A DNA stretch of 64,000 bases from positions 1-64,000 of the forward strand of contig NZ_PYGJ01000016.1 in assembly GCF_003014475.1 (NCBI RefSeq). Direction: 5' to 3'. The position numbers and the translations under genes were made by a program. The notes beneath the pieces are model-generated. The model was not told the origin of the DNA. It ran no database searches and was given only the letters and a program-made list of their open reading frames with translations. The DNA is from Shimia abyssi. Lineage in GTDB: Bacteria; Pseudomonadota; Alphaproteobacteria; Rhodobacterales; Rhodobacteraceae. Below are positions 19,329 to 27,228 of the stretch, piece by piece. Every line of letters begins with the position of its first letter. Position 1 is the stretch's first letter.

Positions 19329-19865
19329 TCAATCCAAACCCCAGGCACACATGCAAAAACGCTTTGCCCTGTAATGGGAATGATCGGACAGACCCTCACT
19401 GACCTTAATCTTGTAGTTACTTTCTTCTGCCCCATAACAACACAGCGATGCCGGTGCTGGTTTCGCAGACCTACAAAAGTTTAGACCCGCCTGAACCATC
19501 TCTTCATCTTGTGGCTCCGAAAACTTGACGAGTAATCTGTCACCATCGATAACACATTCCACCGAAACACCCTCACAGACCTTTTTCTTCGCAAACAGGG
19601 GGATTTCATCCTCCTCATCCTCTTCAGGGGTGTCGGACGGCGGTGTTGGCCCCCCAGGAGGTGCAGGTGCCGTTGGAGAGCTAAAGCCAGTCGTGCTTGT
19701 AGGCGTCGGTGTTCCTGTCGCCTCGAAGTTGTCGTTACTAGGTGGTGTTGGTTCCGCGGGAGGTTCAGGCGCCGTTCGTGTCTCTCCAGGTGGCTCCCAT
19801 GCGAATGCAGGCACAGCCAGCGCAAAAAGAGCGAACATGATTGCTAAGATTCGTGCAAAATTCAT
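19329..19865 (-). CDS. Exported Pro-rich, Cys-containing small protein
   Basis: A 178-aa protein with a clear Sec signal peptide (MNFARILAIMFALFALAVPAFA, cleavage after AFA). A long Pro/Thr/Gly-rich linker spans about 24-85 and an acidic patch (EEDEEDE) follows. The C-terminal domain of about 85 residues has eight Cys, which could form disulfides in the periplasm or outside the cell. No family is recognised. It is convergent with the ATP-grasp gene (27 bp apart) and lies downstream of the 729-aa RTX gene on the same strand, so it may be co-expressed with it. AGGA lies about ten bases before the ATG. Confidence 0.75.
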   Translation of the reverse strand: MNFARILAIMFALFALAVPAFAWEPPGETRTAPEPPAEPTPPSNDNFEATGTPTPTSTTGFSSPTAPAPPGGPTPPSDTPEEDEEDEIPLFAKKKVCEGVSVECVIDGDRLLVKFSEPQDEEMVQAGLNFCRSAKPAPASLCCYGAEESNYKIKVSEGLSDHSHYRAKRFCMCAWGLD

Positions 19866-19940
19866 GGCACTTTCGTTCCTACTGAGATTGGGCAGCCTAT
19901 GATTATCACATATAAAACTGCTGCAACTGTTTTCTTTTGA

Positions 19941-22130
19941 TCACGCAAACCTATCGTTCCTTAAGACACCTATCTGATCCCGCAAAATGGCGTCTTTTAC
20001 GACTGCAACAGCCTGCGAGTCGGCCAGAATATGCGTGTCGCCCGTCGTTGGATCTGTTTCCAGAGTAATGATCGGAAGTTCCACTGCGCTTTGAGATACA
20101 ATAACAAGCAATGTTTCATCAGTGGAAAAATCATGGATCACCGGTGCGTTTTCAGGGTCAGCCCAAGTGCCTGTAATAAAGGTATCAGTCCCTTCGCCGC
20201 CATAGGCATTATCGCCACTGCCCAATTCCAGTTCGTCATTGCCAGCACCACCCTCAATCACATCCGGATCCAGAATGTCTTCTGACTCGTACCGGAAGTT
20301 ATCATCACCGTCGTAATATCCCCACAGCACGTCCGCTTCATCTCCACCGCTGAGAGTGTCTTCACCAGCGCGCCCGACCAGCACATCAAAGCCCGGACCA
20401 CCCGACAGGCTGTCATTTCCATCTCCTCCGGCAAGGAGATCATCACCATCGCCGCCCTCAGCAGTATCATCACCTGCACCACCTACAATGTCATCTTGTT
20501 GGCTCCCACCAATAAGAGAGTCGTTGCCTGCGCCACCAAACAGCTGATCATCACCAACTCCGCCGTTGAGAACGTCATCGTCCTCCCCTCCCGTGAGGAC
20601 ATCATTGCCAGCGTTCCCTTGAAGGTCATCTTCTCCAGGTCCGCCAAAGAGACTGTCGGAACTCGCGCCGCCCAAGCCTTCGTCATTTCCCTCACTAAGG
20701 CTGATCACGATACCATCGTCATGACCGATGACTGTATCGTCCCCTTCCAAGCTGAAAACAGAATCAACACCTAGTCCCGCCTCAATGAAGTCATCCCCCT
20801 CCGTGCCCTGAATAACATTCTCAAAAATGGGAGCATCTGAACCGTCCCTGTAAACACCTATCTGATCCAGCAAAATGGCGTCTCTTACGACTGCCACAAT
20901 TTGTGAGTCAGCAAGAACGTGTGTGTCACCGGTTGTTGGATCTGTTTCCAGAGTAATAGTCGGAAGAACTTCTACGCTCTCAGGCACAACAACAAACAGC
21001 ATTTCATCTGGCGCAAAGTCGTGAAGCACGGGCGCATTCTCAGGATCAACCCAAGTGCCCGTGTAAAAGAGGTCGGTCCCCTCTCCACCATAGCCACTAT
21101 CGCCACTACCCAACTGAAGCTCGTCATCACCAGCACCACCGTCGATTACGTCTGGGTCCAGAATGTCCTCAGGCTCATATTGAGCATCGGCGCTGCCATC
21201 ATAGTACCCAAAAAGTTTATCTTCTCCATCACCACCGAGAAGAGTATCGGATCCGGCGCTTCCTACCAATGTATCAAAACCTACACCACCCGACAGGCTG
21301 TCGTCGCCATCTCCTCCAAAGAGAAGATCGTCACCTTCACCACCATCAGCCGTATCGTCCCCCTCACCAGCTACGATCTCATCATTCTGAGATCCACCAA
21401 CAATGAAATCGCCGCCCTCGCCTCCAAAGAGTCTGTCTTCCCCATCGCCACCAAGAAGGGTGTCGGATCCGACACCCCCACCCAAGGAGTCAGAACCTAC
21501 ATCACCCAACAGGCTGTCGTCGCCAACTCCCCCAAAGAGAAGATCGTCACCTTCACCACCATCAGCCGTATCGTCCCCCTCACCAGCTACGATCTCATCA
21601 TTCTGAGATCCACCAACAAGGGAATCGTCGTCATCTCCGCCAAAGAGTTTGTCTTCTCCCTCACCCCCAGAAAGGGTGTCTACCCCGGCGCCCCCACTCA
21701 GTGAATCAAAGCCTATGCCGCCCGAAAGGTTGTCATTTCCATCTCCTCCAAACAGAAGATCATCGCCCTCTCCGCCTTCGAGAAAATCATCGCCCTCCTC
21801 TCCCACGAGAACATCATTTCCGGCATTCCCATCAAGAGCATCGTTTCCCTCTCCGCCAAAGAGGCTGTCGGAACCCACGCCGCCCAAGCCCTCGTCATTG
21901 CCCTCATTAAGGTTGATTACGATACCATCGTCATGGCCGGTGACCGTATCATTGCCCTCCAAGCCAAAGACAGAATCGATACCTGATCCTGCCTCAATGT
22001 AGTCATCCTCGTCCGTCCCGCGGATGTAGTTTTCATCCTCCACAGCGTCATCATCCGAATCGGAATCTGACGAGGTAGTTCCGAAAATTAGAGCGGCCGC
22101 TCCCAGCGAGAGAAAGAGAAGAATTTCCAA
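19941..22130 (-). CDS. RTX calcium-binding protein with two tandem modules
   Basis: A 729-aa very acidic protein. A short hydrophobic N-terminus (MEILLFLSLGAAALIFG) may be a membrane anchor or signal; it is followed by an Asp/Ser-rich linker. The rest consists of two modules, about 36-410 and 415-729. Each begins GTDEDDYIEAG / GTEGDDFIEAG plus GIDSVFGLEGNDTV, continues with GGxGxDxLx nonapeptides, and ends with a conserved non-RTX block (TWxDPENAPVxHDF, LETDPTTGDTH, DAILxDQIGV). Calcium binding folds such repeats outside the cell. A T1SS route is plausible, but the hydrophobic N-terminus could instead mean Sec export or membrane anchoring, so the export route is unsure. No enzymatic domain is seen. 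It is transcribed toward the small exported protein. Confidence 0.85.
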   Translation of the reverse strand: MEILLFLSLGAAALIFGTTSSDSDSDDDAVEDENYIRGTDEDDYIEAGSGIDSVFGLEGNDTVTGHDDGIVINLNEGNDEGLGGVGSDSLFGGEGNDALDGNAGNDVLVGEEGDDFLEGGEGDDLLFGGDGNDNLSGGIGFDSLSGGAGVDTLSGGEGEDKLFGGDDDDSLVGGSQNDEIVAGEGDDTADGGEGDDLLFGGVGDDSLLGDVGSDSLGGGVGSDTLLGGDGEDRLFGGEGGDFIVGGSQNDEIVAGEGDDTADGGEGDDLLFGGDGDDSLSGGVGFDTLVGSAGSDTLLGGDGEDKLFGYYDGSADAQYEPEDILDPDVIDGGAGDDELQLGSGDSGYGGEGTDLFYTGTWVDPENAPVLHDFAPDEMLFVVVPESVEVLPTITLETDPTTGDTHVLADSQIVAVVRDAILLDQIGVYRDGSDAPIFENVIQGTEGDDFIEAGLGVDSVFSLEGDDTVIGHDDGIVISLSEGNDEGLGGASSDSLFGGPGEDDLQGNAGNDVLTGGEDDDVLNGGVGDDQLFGGAGNDSLIGGSQQDDIVGGAGDDTAEGGDGDDLLAGGDGNDSLSGGPGFDVLVGRAGEDTLSGGDEADVLWGYYDGDDNFRYESEDILDPDVIEGGAGNDELELGSGDNAYGGEGTDTFITGTWADPENAPVIHDFSTDETLLVIVSQSAVELPIITLETDPTTGDTHILADSQAVAVVKDAILRDQIGVLRNDRFA
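21295..21621. repeat. 216-bp-offset direct repeat inside the RTX gene
   Basis: About 110 bp starting at 21295 (AGGCTGTCGTCGCC...) recurs almost exactly at 21511. The offset of 216 bp equals eight 27-bp RTX nonapeptide codon blocks, so the repeat preserves both frame and beta-roll phase. It is a recent internal duplication that could expand or contract by recombination. Confidence 0.75.
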
Positions 22131-22549
22131 GGGACTATCCTAATTGCACTGCAGCATGAAAGCGTAACACGGTAGCCCAAGCTTCACAAAATTTTGCCCA
22201 AACATCGCCACAATGTTGCCATTTTGGAAAAGCTCTCCCAAGAATGGTCGCTTCGTTTATCATTTGGCATCAATCTGAATAGTTCGCGTAAGCCGAAGCC
22301 GCGAATCAAAAACCCATAAAAGATGAACTGTAAGAAGAGCGCGACGATCGACGACAGGGACATGCGCAAGGTAGCGCCTCTAATTTTCCGCAGCAAAAAA
22401 CGGGCAAACTGTACAGCACAAACCAGGCAATCTAGTTTAGAAGACGCCTTCGCCTGCACATTCCATTTTGGCTAACCCAAAGCCTCTCTAGTTTTGGGCT
22501 TGAGTGGTAAAGGCAACATCTATCGTTTCACTAAAAAGCAGGCAACGCT
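22131..22549. other. Divergent intergenic region between RTX and GT4 genes
   Basis: This 419-bp stretch separates two divergent genes and must hold both promoters. A 91-codon minus-strand frame at 22184-22459 is the only sizeable frame; it has no family signature and an odd composition, so it is not called as a gene. No clear operator or hairpin was recognised. Confidence 0.4.
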
Positions 22550-23893
22550 ATGAGCAAAACTGATATACCCTCTACAGATCCAGCATCCGCTGAACGCCCG
22601 TTCCGTATCCTGTGGGCAAACCGGCACTGTCTTCTGGATACATCAAGTGGTGCCTCGCTTTCCGCCCTTCAAATGCTCCATCAACTGAACAGTCGCGGTA
22701 TGCAGGTAGATATTTTGGGGGCCACCAATTTCGACAACCCCTCTGGTGCTCTGAGATTCCAACCCCAAATCATGGATGCGCGCCGGCGAAGACAGAGAAG
22801 CTTTGTCCATAGGGATGGCAGGATCACACATGCGCTAGTCCTCACCCACCATCAAAAGCAAGGTCTGATGATGTCCAGAGAAGATGCGTACTGGCATTCA
22901 CTATATCAGGAGTCGCTGACATATCTGAAACCAGACCTAGTCATGTACTATGGCGGTTTTCCTGCGGATTTGCTGATCCCTCAGGAAGCCAGGATGCGAG
23001 GAATTCCCAGTGCCGCCTATGTCGTGAATGGTAATTATCATGGGATCCGTTGGTGTCATGATACAGATTTGATTCTCACAGATAGTGAGGCCACCGCACA
23101 ACTCTACAAAACCCGATCCGATCTCACATTGCACCCGGTTGGTACATTTATTGATCCCAAGCGGGTTGTGGCGACTGATCGAACACCCGAGCGCGTGTTA
23201 TTTGTGACACCAAAACCTGAAAAGGGTGCATACATCGTCGCCGCTCTCGCCCTAATTATGGCTGACCGCCGCCCCGACATCACATTTGAAGTGGTAAATG
23301 CGCGAGGGGATTGGAATGAAGCGGTGCAAGCAGCCGCACAACATCTGGGCAAGTCAAATAAACCACCACAAAACGTTGTTGTCACACCTAACACCCAAGA
23401 TATGCGTCCGGTTTATGGCAGGGCCAAGGTTTTGCTCGCACCGAGCCTATGGTGGGAAAGCGGTGCAAGGGTTCTTTGTGAGGCTGCGCTGAACGAGCTT
23501 CCGGTGATTGCGACAACACTTGGTGGCACGCCTGAAATTTTGGGAGATGCCGGCATCTTCCTTGAATTACCTTCAAAGTTTCACCAAAAACCTCATAAGA
23601 AAATTCCGAAATTGGACGATCTAGAAAAAATCATTTCTACCATCGAGAGACTCTACGATGACGTGTCCTATTACGATGCGTGTACCAGCCGGACCAAGAA
23701 GCTCATCCATTCAGGGAAACATTCACTCGACAAAAACACCGACAGGCTGATTGACTGCCTCATGCCTCTTCTGAACAAACGAGCAGGAGATATCGATAGC
23801 AAAAAATACTTGCTCAAACATCACAAGCACGGCGCGCCAGATTTGTCGGCATCAGTCCCACCGATAGTCTCACTTTCAGGAACCGATGTATAA
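22550..23893 (+). CDS. GT4-family glycosyltransferase
   Basis: A 447-aa GT-B glycosyltransferase. The acceptor-side N-terminal domain begins FRILWANRHCLLDTSSGASLSALQ. The donor domain has VLFVTPKPEKGAYIVAAL and the GT4 signature ...LAPSLWWESGARVLCEAALNELPVIAT, with the conserved Glu pair, followed by TTLGGTPEILGDAG. This WWES version is common in proteobacterial GT4 enzymes of surface-glycan loci. Donor and acceptor are unknown. It lies alone on the plus strand between two RTX genes, convergent with the small DUF6447-like gene. A C-terminal tail of about 50 residues after the GT fold is unassigned. Confidence 0.88.
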   Translation: MSKTDIPSTDPASAERPFRILWANRHCLLDTSSGASLSALQMLHQLNSRGMQVDILGATNFDNPSGALRFQPQIMDARRRRQRSFVHRDGRITHALVLTHHQKQGLMMSREDAYWHSLYQESLTYLKPDLVMYYGGFPADLLIPQEARMRGIPSAAYVVNGNYHGIRWCHDTDLILTDSEATAQLYKTRSDLTLHPVGTFIDPKRVVATDRTPERVLFVTPKPEKGAYIVAALALIMADRRPDITFEVVNARGDWNEAVQAAAQHLGKSNKPPQNVVVTPNTQDMRPVYGRAKVLLAPSLWWESGARVLCEAALNELPVIATTLGGTPEILGDAGIFLELPSKFHQKPHKKIPKLDDLEKIISTIERLYDDVSYYDACTSRTKKLIHSGKHSLDKNTDRLIDCLMPLLNKRAGDIDSKKYLLKHHKHGAPDLSASVPPIVSLSGTDV

Positions 23894-24239
23894 TATGCGC
23901 CGGCGTTTGGCGGCTGGGTTCAGTTGGCCAATTTTCCAACACGGTCTGTCAGGAGGTATTCGAATTATTATATAACCCGAAGCGCAAACAATCGAATAAC
24001 GGCATGCCCTCGCCTGTTGACTTCAAAATCAGACAGCAGAAAATGAACGAGGCAATTATCTAGGAAACTAGGGACACTTCGCTTCTTGCGGAACGTGACC
24101 TAGTAGATTTCTTGCAAGTACCAGTAATTTCACCATTTTTACTGAGGATTGCCCATCACCTCCTTCAAGAGATGTGCCGCCCCTTCCCTGCTTGTTGGGA
24201 AGGGGCGGTGTCAGATCACATCAAGACTAATGAAAATAA
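23894..24239. other. Intergenic region with a strong GC hairpin
   Basis: No gene is supported in this 346-bp stretch between convergent genes. At 24177-24208 there is a perfect 12-bp stem, CCGCCCCTTCCC / GGGAAGGGGCGG, with an 8-base loop. It sits where the two transcripts meet and could end both, but no T-run follows on either strand. Confidence 0.55.
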
Positions 24240-24482
24240 TCAGTTCTTCGCAGGGTCGGTGACAACTTCAGTCTCACCGTTTTCACCCCCCAGCTCACGC
24301 TTGAGAGCTTGGGCGTATGCTTGTCGCGCCGTCTGTATCGACGCGAGCATCAACCGCTGACGACCGATTTCTTGATCTGCAAACTGGATATTCACAATGA
24401 TCTTACGGGCATTTTCCGAAAGATCCTCCACAGCGTATTCTGTACCTTCAATTGTAATTGTGTTTTTTTCCGATTCAGCCAT
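24240..24482 (-). CDS. Small cytoplasmic protein, DUF6447-like
   Basis: An 80-aa protein reading MAESEKNTITIEGTEYAVEDL then a helical segment NARKIIVNIQFADQEIGRQR and QTARQAYAQALKRELG. The layout, a short beta N-terminus with ..I.G..Y...DLSE.A and a helical ..NIQF.D.EI...Q..LA..QTAR.AYA.AL core, matches small proteins I associate with DUF6447. The family name is from memory and should be checked. Such proteins are often found near RTX and secretion genes; function is unknown. It is on the same strand as SapC, the sulfotransferase and the giant RTX gene, and may be the last gene of that group. Confidence 0.7.
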   Translation of the reverse strand: MAESEKNTITIEGTEYAVEDLSENARKIIVNIQFADQEIGRQRLMLASIQTARQAYAQALKRELGGENGETEVVTDPAKN

Positions 24483-24585
24483 CAGGAGCCTCTGTTTATA
24501 TTGTCTATGAAAGGTCTATCGATGTTCTGGTAGACTGAAGCTCGGGAAGCGTCAACCACGCACACAAAAATCCAACTGCCTTTAC

Positions 24586-25416
24586 CTACCAACGGAACTC
24601 TATCTCATCATCCTCGAAGAACTGATCAATTGACTGCCCGCTTTCGTCAGGTGCTTGATCCTCTGATTTATGAGCTGAAAGCATTGCAAATTGGCGCAAC
24701 ACCGCCAACTGTGGCATAGATGCAAGCTGGAGATAGGCCATCTCTAGAGCGCGCGTTTCAAAGAGGTCACGGAATACGTCTTCAGAAATATTCCGCAATC
24801 GCACCCGATCCACTGTCCAGAAACCATCTCGCAGAGGCTTTTCGGGAACAGGATTTTCAAATGACCATTCCCAAGGCTGAAGCAAGTCAGCCTCCGCTAG
24901 GCATTTGATCGCAGCCAGAGTACGCTTCCGAGACAAATGCCGTTTCGTAAAGAAGGTTGTCAGGCGTGAAAGAACAGGCTTCAGGCTACCCTCCGCATCA
25001 AAAAACCTGTCTTCTCCGTGTGCTGTTTCCGGCTCTTCCCTGTAACGGCCACTCGCATGGTCAAAGCACAACGCAATACGGTCCTGCCCGTCTCCACCCG
25101 TAGACACACCAGCATAGAACGGATAACCGCGATACCAGCTAGGAACATAGGATGTCCGCCAGCTCCCTTCTTCTGTGAGCAGCAGGTTCTCTTGGGCATA
25201 TAAACCAGTAACCGCTACCAGTTCAAATTCGCCACTTTTCCGCCGCGCAAAGGCTAAAGGAAGACTCACCAAGGCAAGTTGCATTTCTTCGAGAACAATT
25301 GGGCATGACGCATCAGTCACGGCAAACGATAGCACGTCCTCTCGCCTACGCTCCCAGCCATGTGACTTCGCTACACTGGGCCGGATAGGCTGAATGTCCG
25401 GTGTATAGCCAATCAT
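24586..25416 (-). CDS. sapC: SapC family protein
   Basis: A 276-aa protein of the SapC family, first linked to surface-layer protein systems. The core reads HGWERRREDVLSFAVTDA, CPIVLEEMQLALVSLPLAF, then GFWTVDRVRLRNI in the C-terminal half, with conserved Trp/Pro/Tyr around VPSWYRGYPFYAG. No signal peptide or membrane segment is seen, so it probably acts in the cytoplasm. The open frame extends 75 codons upstream into the sulfotransferase gene. ATG 25416 is chosen because the family N-terminus begins there, four bases after the sulfotransferase stop, implying translational coupling. The biochemical role of SapC is not established. The position downstream of the giant RTX gene and its sulfotransferase suggests it helps mature or export that protein. 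Confidence 0.85.
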   Translation of the reverse strand: MIGYTPDIQPIRPSVAKSHGWERRREDVLSFAVTDASCPIVLEEMQLALVSLPLAFARRKSGEFELVAVTGLYAQENLLLTEEGSWRTSYVPSWYRGYPFYAGVSTGGDGQDRIALCFDHASGRYREEPETAHGEDRFFDAEGSLKPVLSRLTTFFTKRHLSRKRTLAAIKCLAEADLLQPWEWSFENPVPEKPLRDGFWTVDRVRLRNISEDVFRDLFETRALEMAYLQLASMPQLAVLRQFAMLSAHKSEDQAPDESGQSIDQFFEDDEIEFRW

Positions 25417-25420
25417 CGAT

Positions 25421-27124
25421 TCAGGCCGCGTATTCAAATCTCTCAACCCAAGGGTCAAGAAGCTTCCGGCATTCCTCATCGAACAAGAATTCAAAGTTCT
25501 GCCAGGATGACTGCACTCCGAGAGAAAGACCCTTACGAACATTGGCATAGCTTGGCGTTCGGACAGCTCGTTTCGATGCGTTCTCGGCGAAGTTGCGCAC
25601 TTCATCCGTCCATTCAACACCCAAGAAATCGAGGGCCCCACCGATCACCGCGTCAAAGTCATTCACCAATTCATCATACTTAATATAATACACCCGATCG
25701 GTTTTGCCTGGAAACACTTCAAACCAGTCGGACATAACATGATTGTAAAGAACGCAAGACGTATGAATGTCGTTGAACGCCGTCATGGCAATGTTCTGCG
25801 CATAATCCTGTTTCCAGTTTGACAGCACGACATCATATGGATGGCGGATCGAAAAGATGTATTTCTTACTAGGAAAAATCTTCTCCATGTATTTGATATT
25901 GGAACCAATGATCGGAGTCTTATCGATGATCGCCTGAACGTCAGGCTTGTTCACGTATCTTGTCAGGTTTTGATAGTATAGCTGCCGATGCGCCACACCT
26001 CGAAGTCCAATATTCTTTCCATCTGGATCCGCCGACATCGGTGATTTGTAAGCAGTGAAAATAGATCCGATCAAAGACGATGTCTCCTCGCATGCCATCA
26101 CCTTGGGATGCGAGGACAAGGCGTTTTCAAGGAGCGTTGTGCCCGATCGTGGAAATCCAGTCATGATAAAGTAGTTATCGTTCTTGTCTTCCGGCAGCTT
26201 TGGAACAGGCCAACCTGCCCTGTTTTCAAGATCAGCAATGTAACGTTCTGGTTTGAGGTTTTTTTGCTTCAGCGCTTCGTTTTGAAGTTGATACCACTTC
26301 GCCGCGTTCTCGTAATCGCCGTCTTTCTCATAAGCGTTTGCCACAAGCGCATTCAATATAGAGAGCTTGTCCTTCGTAAGCTTAAGCGCATTCGATTTTT
26401 CTAAAACCTGAATACACTTTTGATACTGTTTGTCCCAATAATGCATCTGAGCAAACGCGTAGATGCTCGCGAGCCTAGCCTCTTCGTTGGGGCGAATAAC
26501 CTGAGCAAAGAGCTTGAACTGATCCCGAGCATCTTCCCGCTCCAGCATACGCAACAATCCGATGAGCGACGCTTGCAGCGGTTCCGTATGCGTAAAAATG
26601 GCTCTCAGCATTGGCTTAAGAGCTTTGCTCCAATTCAACCTTGAACGGGCTATGTCACGCGCGTCCGTGACATGTTTGGGATTGCCCGTCATGAGATATA
26701 GCCTCTCATGTAGCAGAACCTGGGCCTCATAGTCATTCTGCAGGGTAGCTTCCATCATCTTGAGATGCAGATCTTTTTCGCTCTCAAGTGAGGCCTCCTC
26801 CAACTCTTGAAGCTTATTGACGAGATCAAATCTGAAAGTGCTCAGAAAGCGCGGGAGCAGCAGTTGGCGCAGATGTGCACTCCTGCGCGCCACGTGCATC
26901 GCCATAACAAGCAAGTTACCATCCACGCGCGCCGCTTTTGCGATAAGAGATGAAAGAGCCCAGACCCGGACAACCGGATCATGAATGCTGGTCCGCTCCA
27001 TGAGCTGACTTTGGTTTTTGGGGCGATCTAGCGTGCCCAAGATTCCCACGGCTTGAAAGAGTGTGACCTCGTCCGGAAACGAAGGTAGTTCAGTGACTAT
27101 ACGGCGTTCGTCGAGCATTCGCAT
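25421..27124 (-). CDS. TPR-containing sulfotransferase
   Basis: A 567-aa protein. The N-terminal 300 residues are all-helical with TPR-like pairs (NALVANAYEKDGDYENAAKWYQ is the clearest). A sulfotransferase domain covers about 315-567: TGFPRSGTTLLENALSSHP is the 5'-phosphosulfate loop and FSIRHPYDVVLSNWKQD the 3'-phosphate site. An Asp/Lys-rich DKTPIIG segment and VYYIKYDELVNDFD complete the fold. In other organisms TPR-linked sulfotransferases act on protein tyrosine or on glycans; the acceptor here is unknown. It lies about 100 bp downstream of the giant RTX gene and is coupled to sapC. The ATG at 27124 lacks a clear ribosome site, and a second ATG two codons later is equally likely. Confidence 0.88.
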   Translation of the reverse strand: MRMLDERRIVTELPSFPDEVTLFQAVGILGTLDRPKNQSQLMERTSIHDPVVRVWALSSLIAKAARVDGNLLVMAMHVARRSAHLRQLLLPRFLSTFRFDLVNKLQELEEASLESEKDLHLKMMEATLQNDYEAQVLLHERLYLMTGNPKHVTDARDIARSRLNWSKALKPMLRAIFTHTEPLQASLIGLLRMLEREDARDQFKLFAQVIRPNEEARLASIYAFAQMHYWDKQYQKCIQVLEKSNALKLTKDKLSILNALVANAYEKDGDYENAAKWYQLQNEALKQKNLKPERYIADLENRAGWPVPKLPEDKNDNYFIMTGFPRSGTTLLENALSSHPKVMACEETSSLIGSIFTAYKSPMSADPDGKNIGLRGVAHRQLYYQNLTRYVNKPDVQAIIDKTPIIGSNIKYMEKIFPSKKYIFSIRHPYDVVLSNWKQDYAQNIAMTAFNDIHTSCVLYNHVMSDWFEVFPGKTDRVYYIKYDELVNDFDAVIGGALDFLGVEWTDEVRNFAENASKRAVRTPSYANVRKGLSLGVQSSWQNFEFLFDEECRKLLDPWVERFEYAA

Positions 27125-27146
27125 CCAACATTGAGTTACATCGTGT

Positions 27147-27175
27147 AAAAAGGCGCCCCGGACAACCGGAGCGCC
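27147..27175 (-). terminator. Intrinsic terminator after the giant RTX gene
   Basis: On the minus strand the stem GGCGCTCCGG / CCGGGGCGCC with loop TTGT is followed directly by TTTTT. The ten-pair stem has a single T-G pair. It lies 54 bp after the stop of the giant gene and before the sulfotransferase start, so it should separate or attenuate transcription between them. A second short hairpin (CCCCGC / GCGGGG) is at about 27193-27213. Confidence 0.85.
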
Positions 27176-27228
27176 ATGTTTATCTTCGATGGACCCCGCA
27201 AAGTAAAGCGGGGCTCATCTTTCGTTCC

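Noticed and set aside
20919-21704. 261-codon plus-strand frame opposite the 729-aa RTX gene
   Set aside because: Antisense reading of repetitive RTX codons; the product is a low-complexity mirror of the repeats.
19941-22130. 27-bp periodic DNA that could be taken for a repeat array
   Set aside because: The period is the RTX nonapeptide codon block, within an open frame; no unique spacers or cas genes are present.
22184-22459. 91-codon minus-strand frame upstream of the RTX gene
   Set aside because: It contains a hydrophobic stretch but no family match, poor codon character and no good ribosome site. It was left as intergenic.
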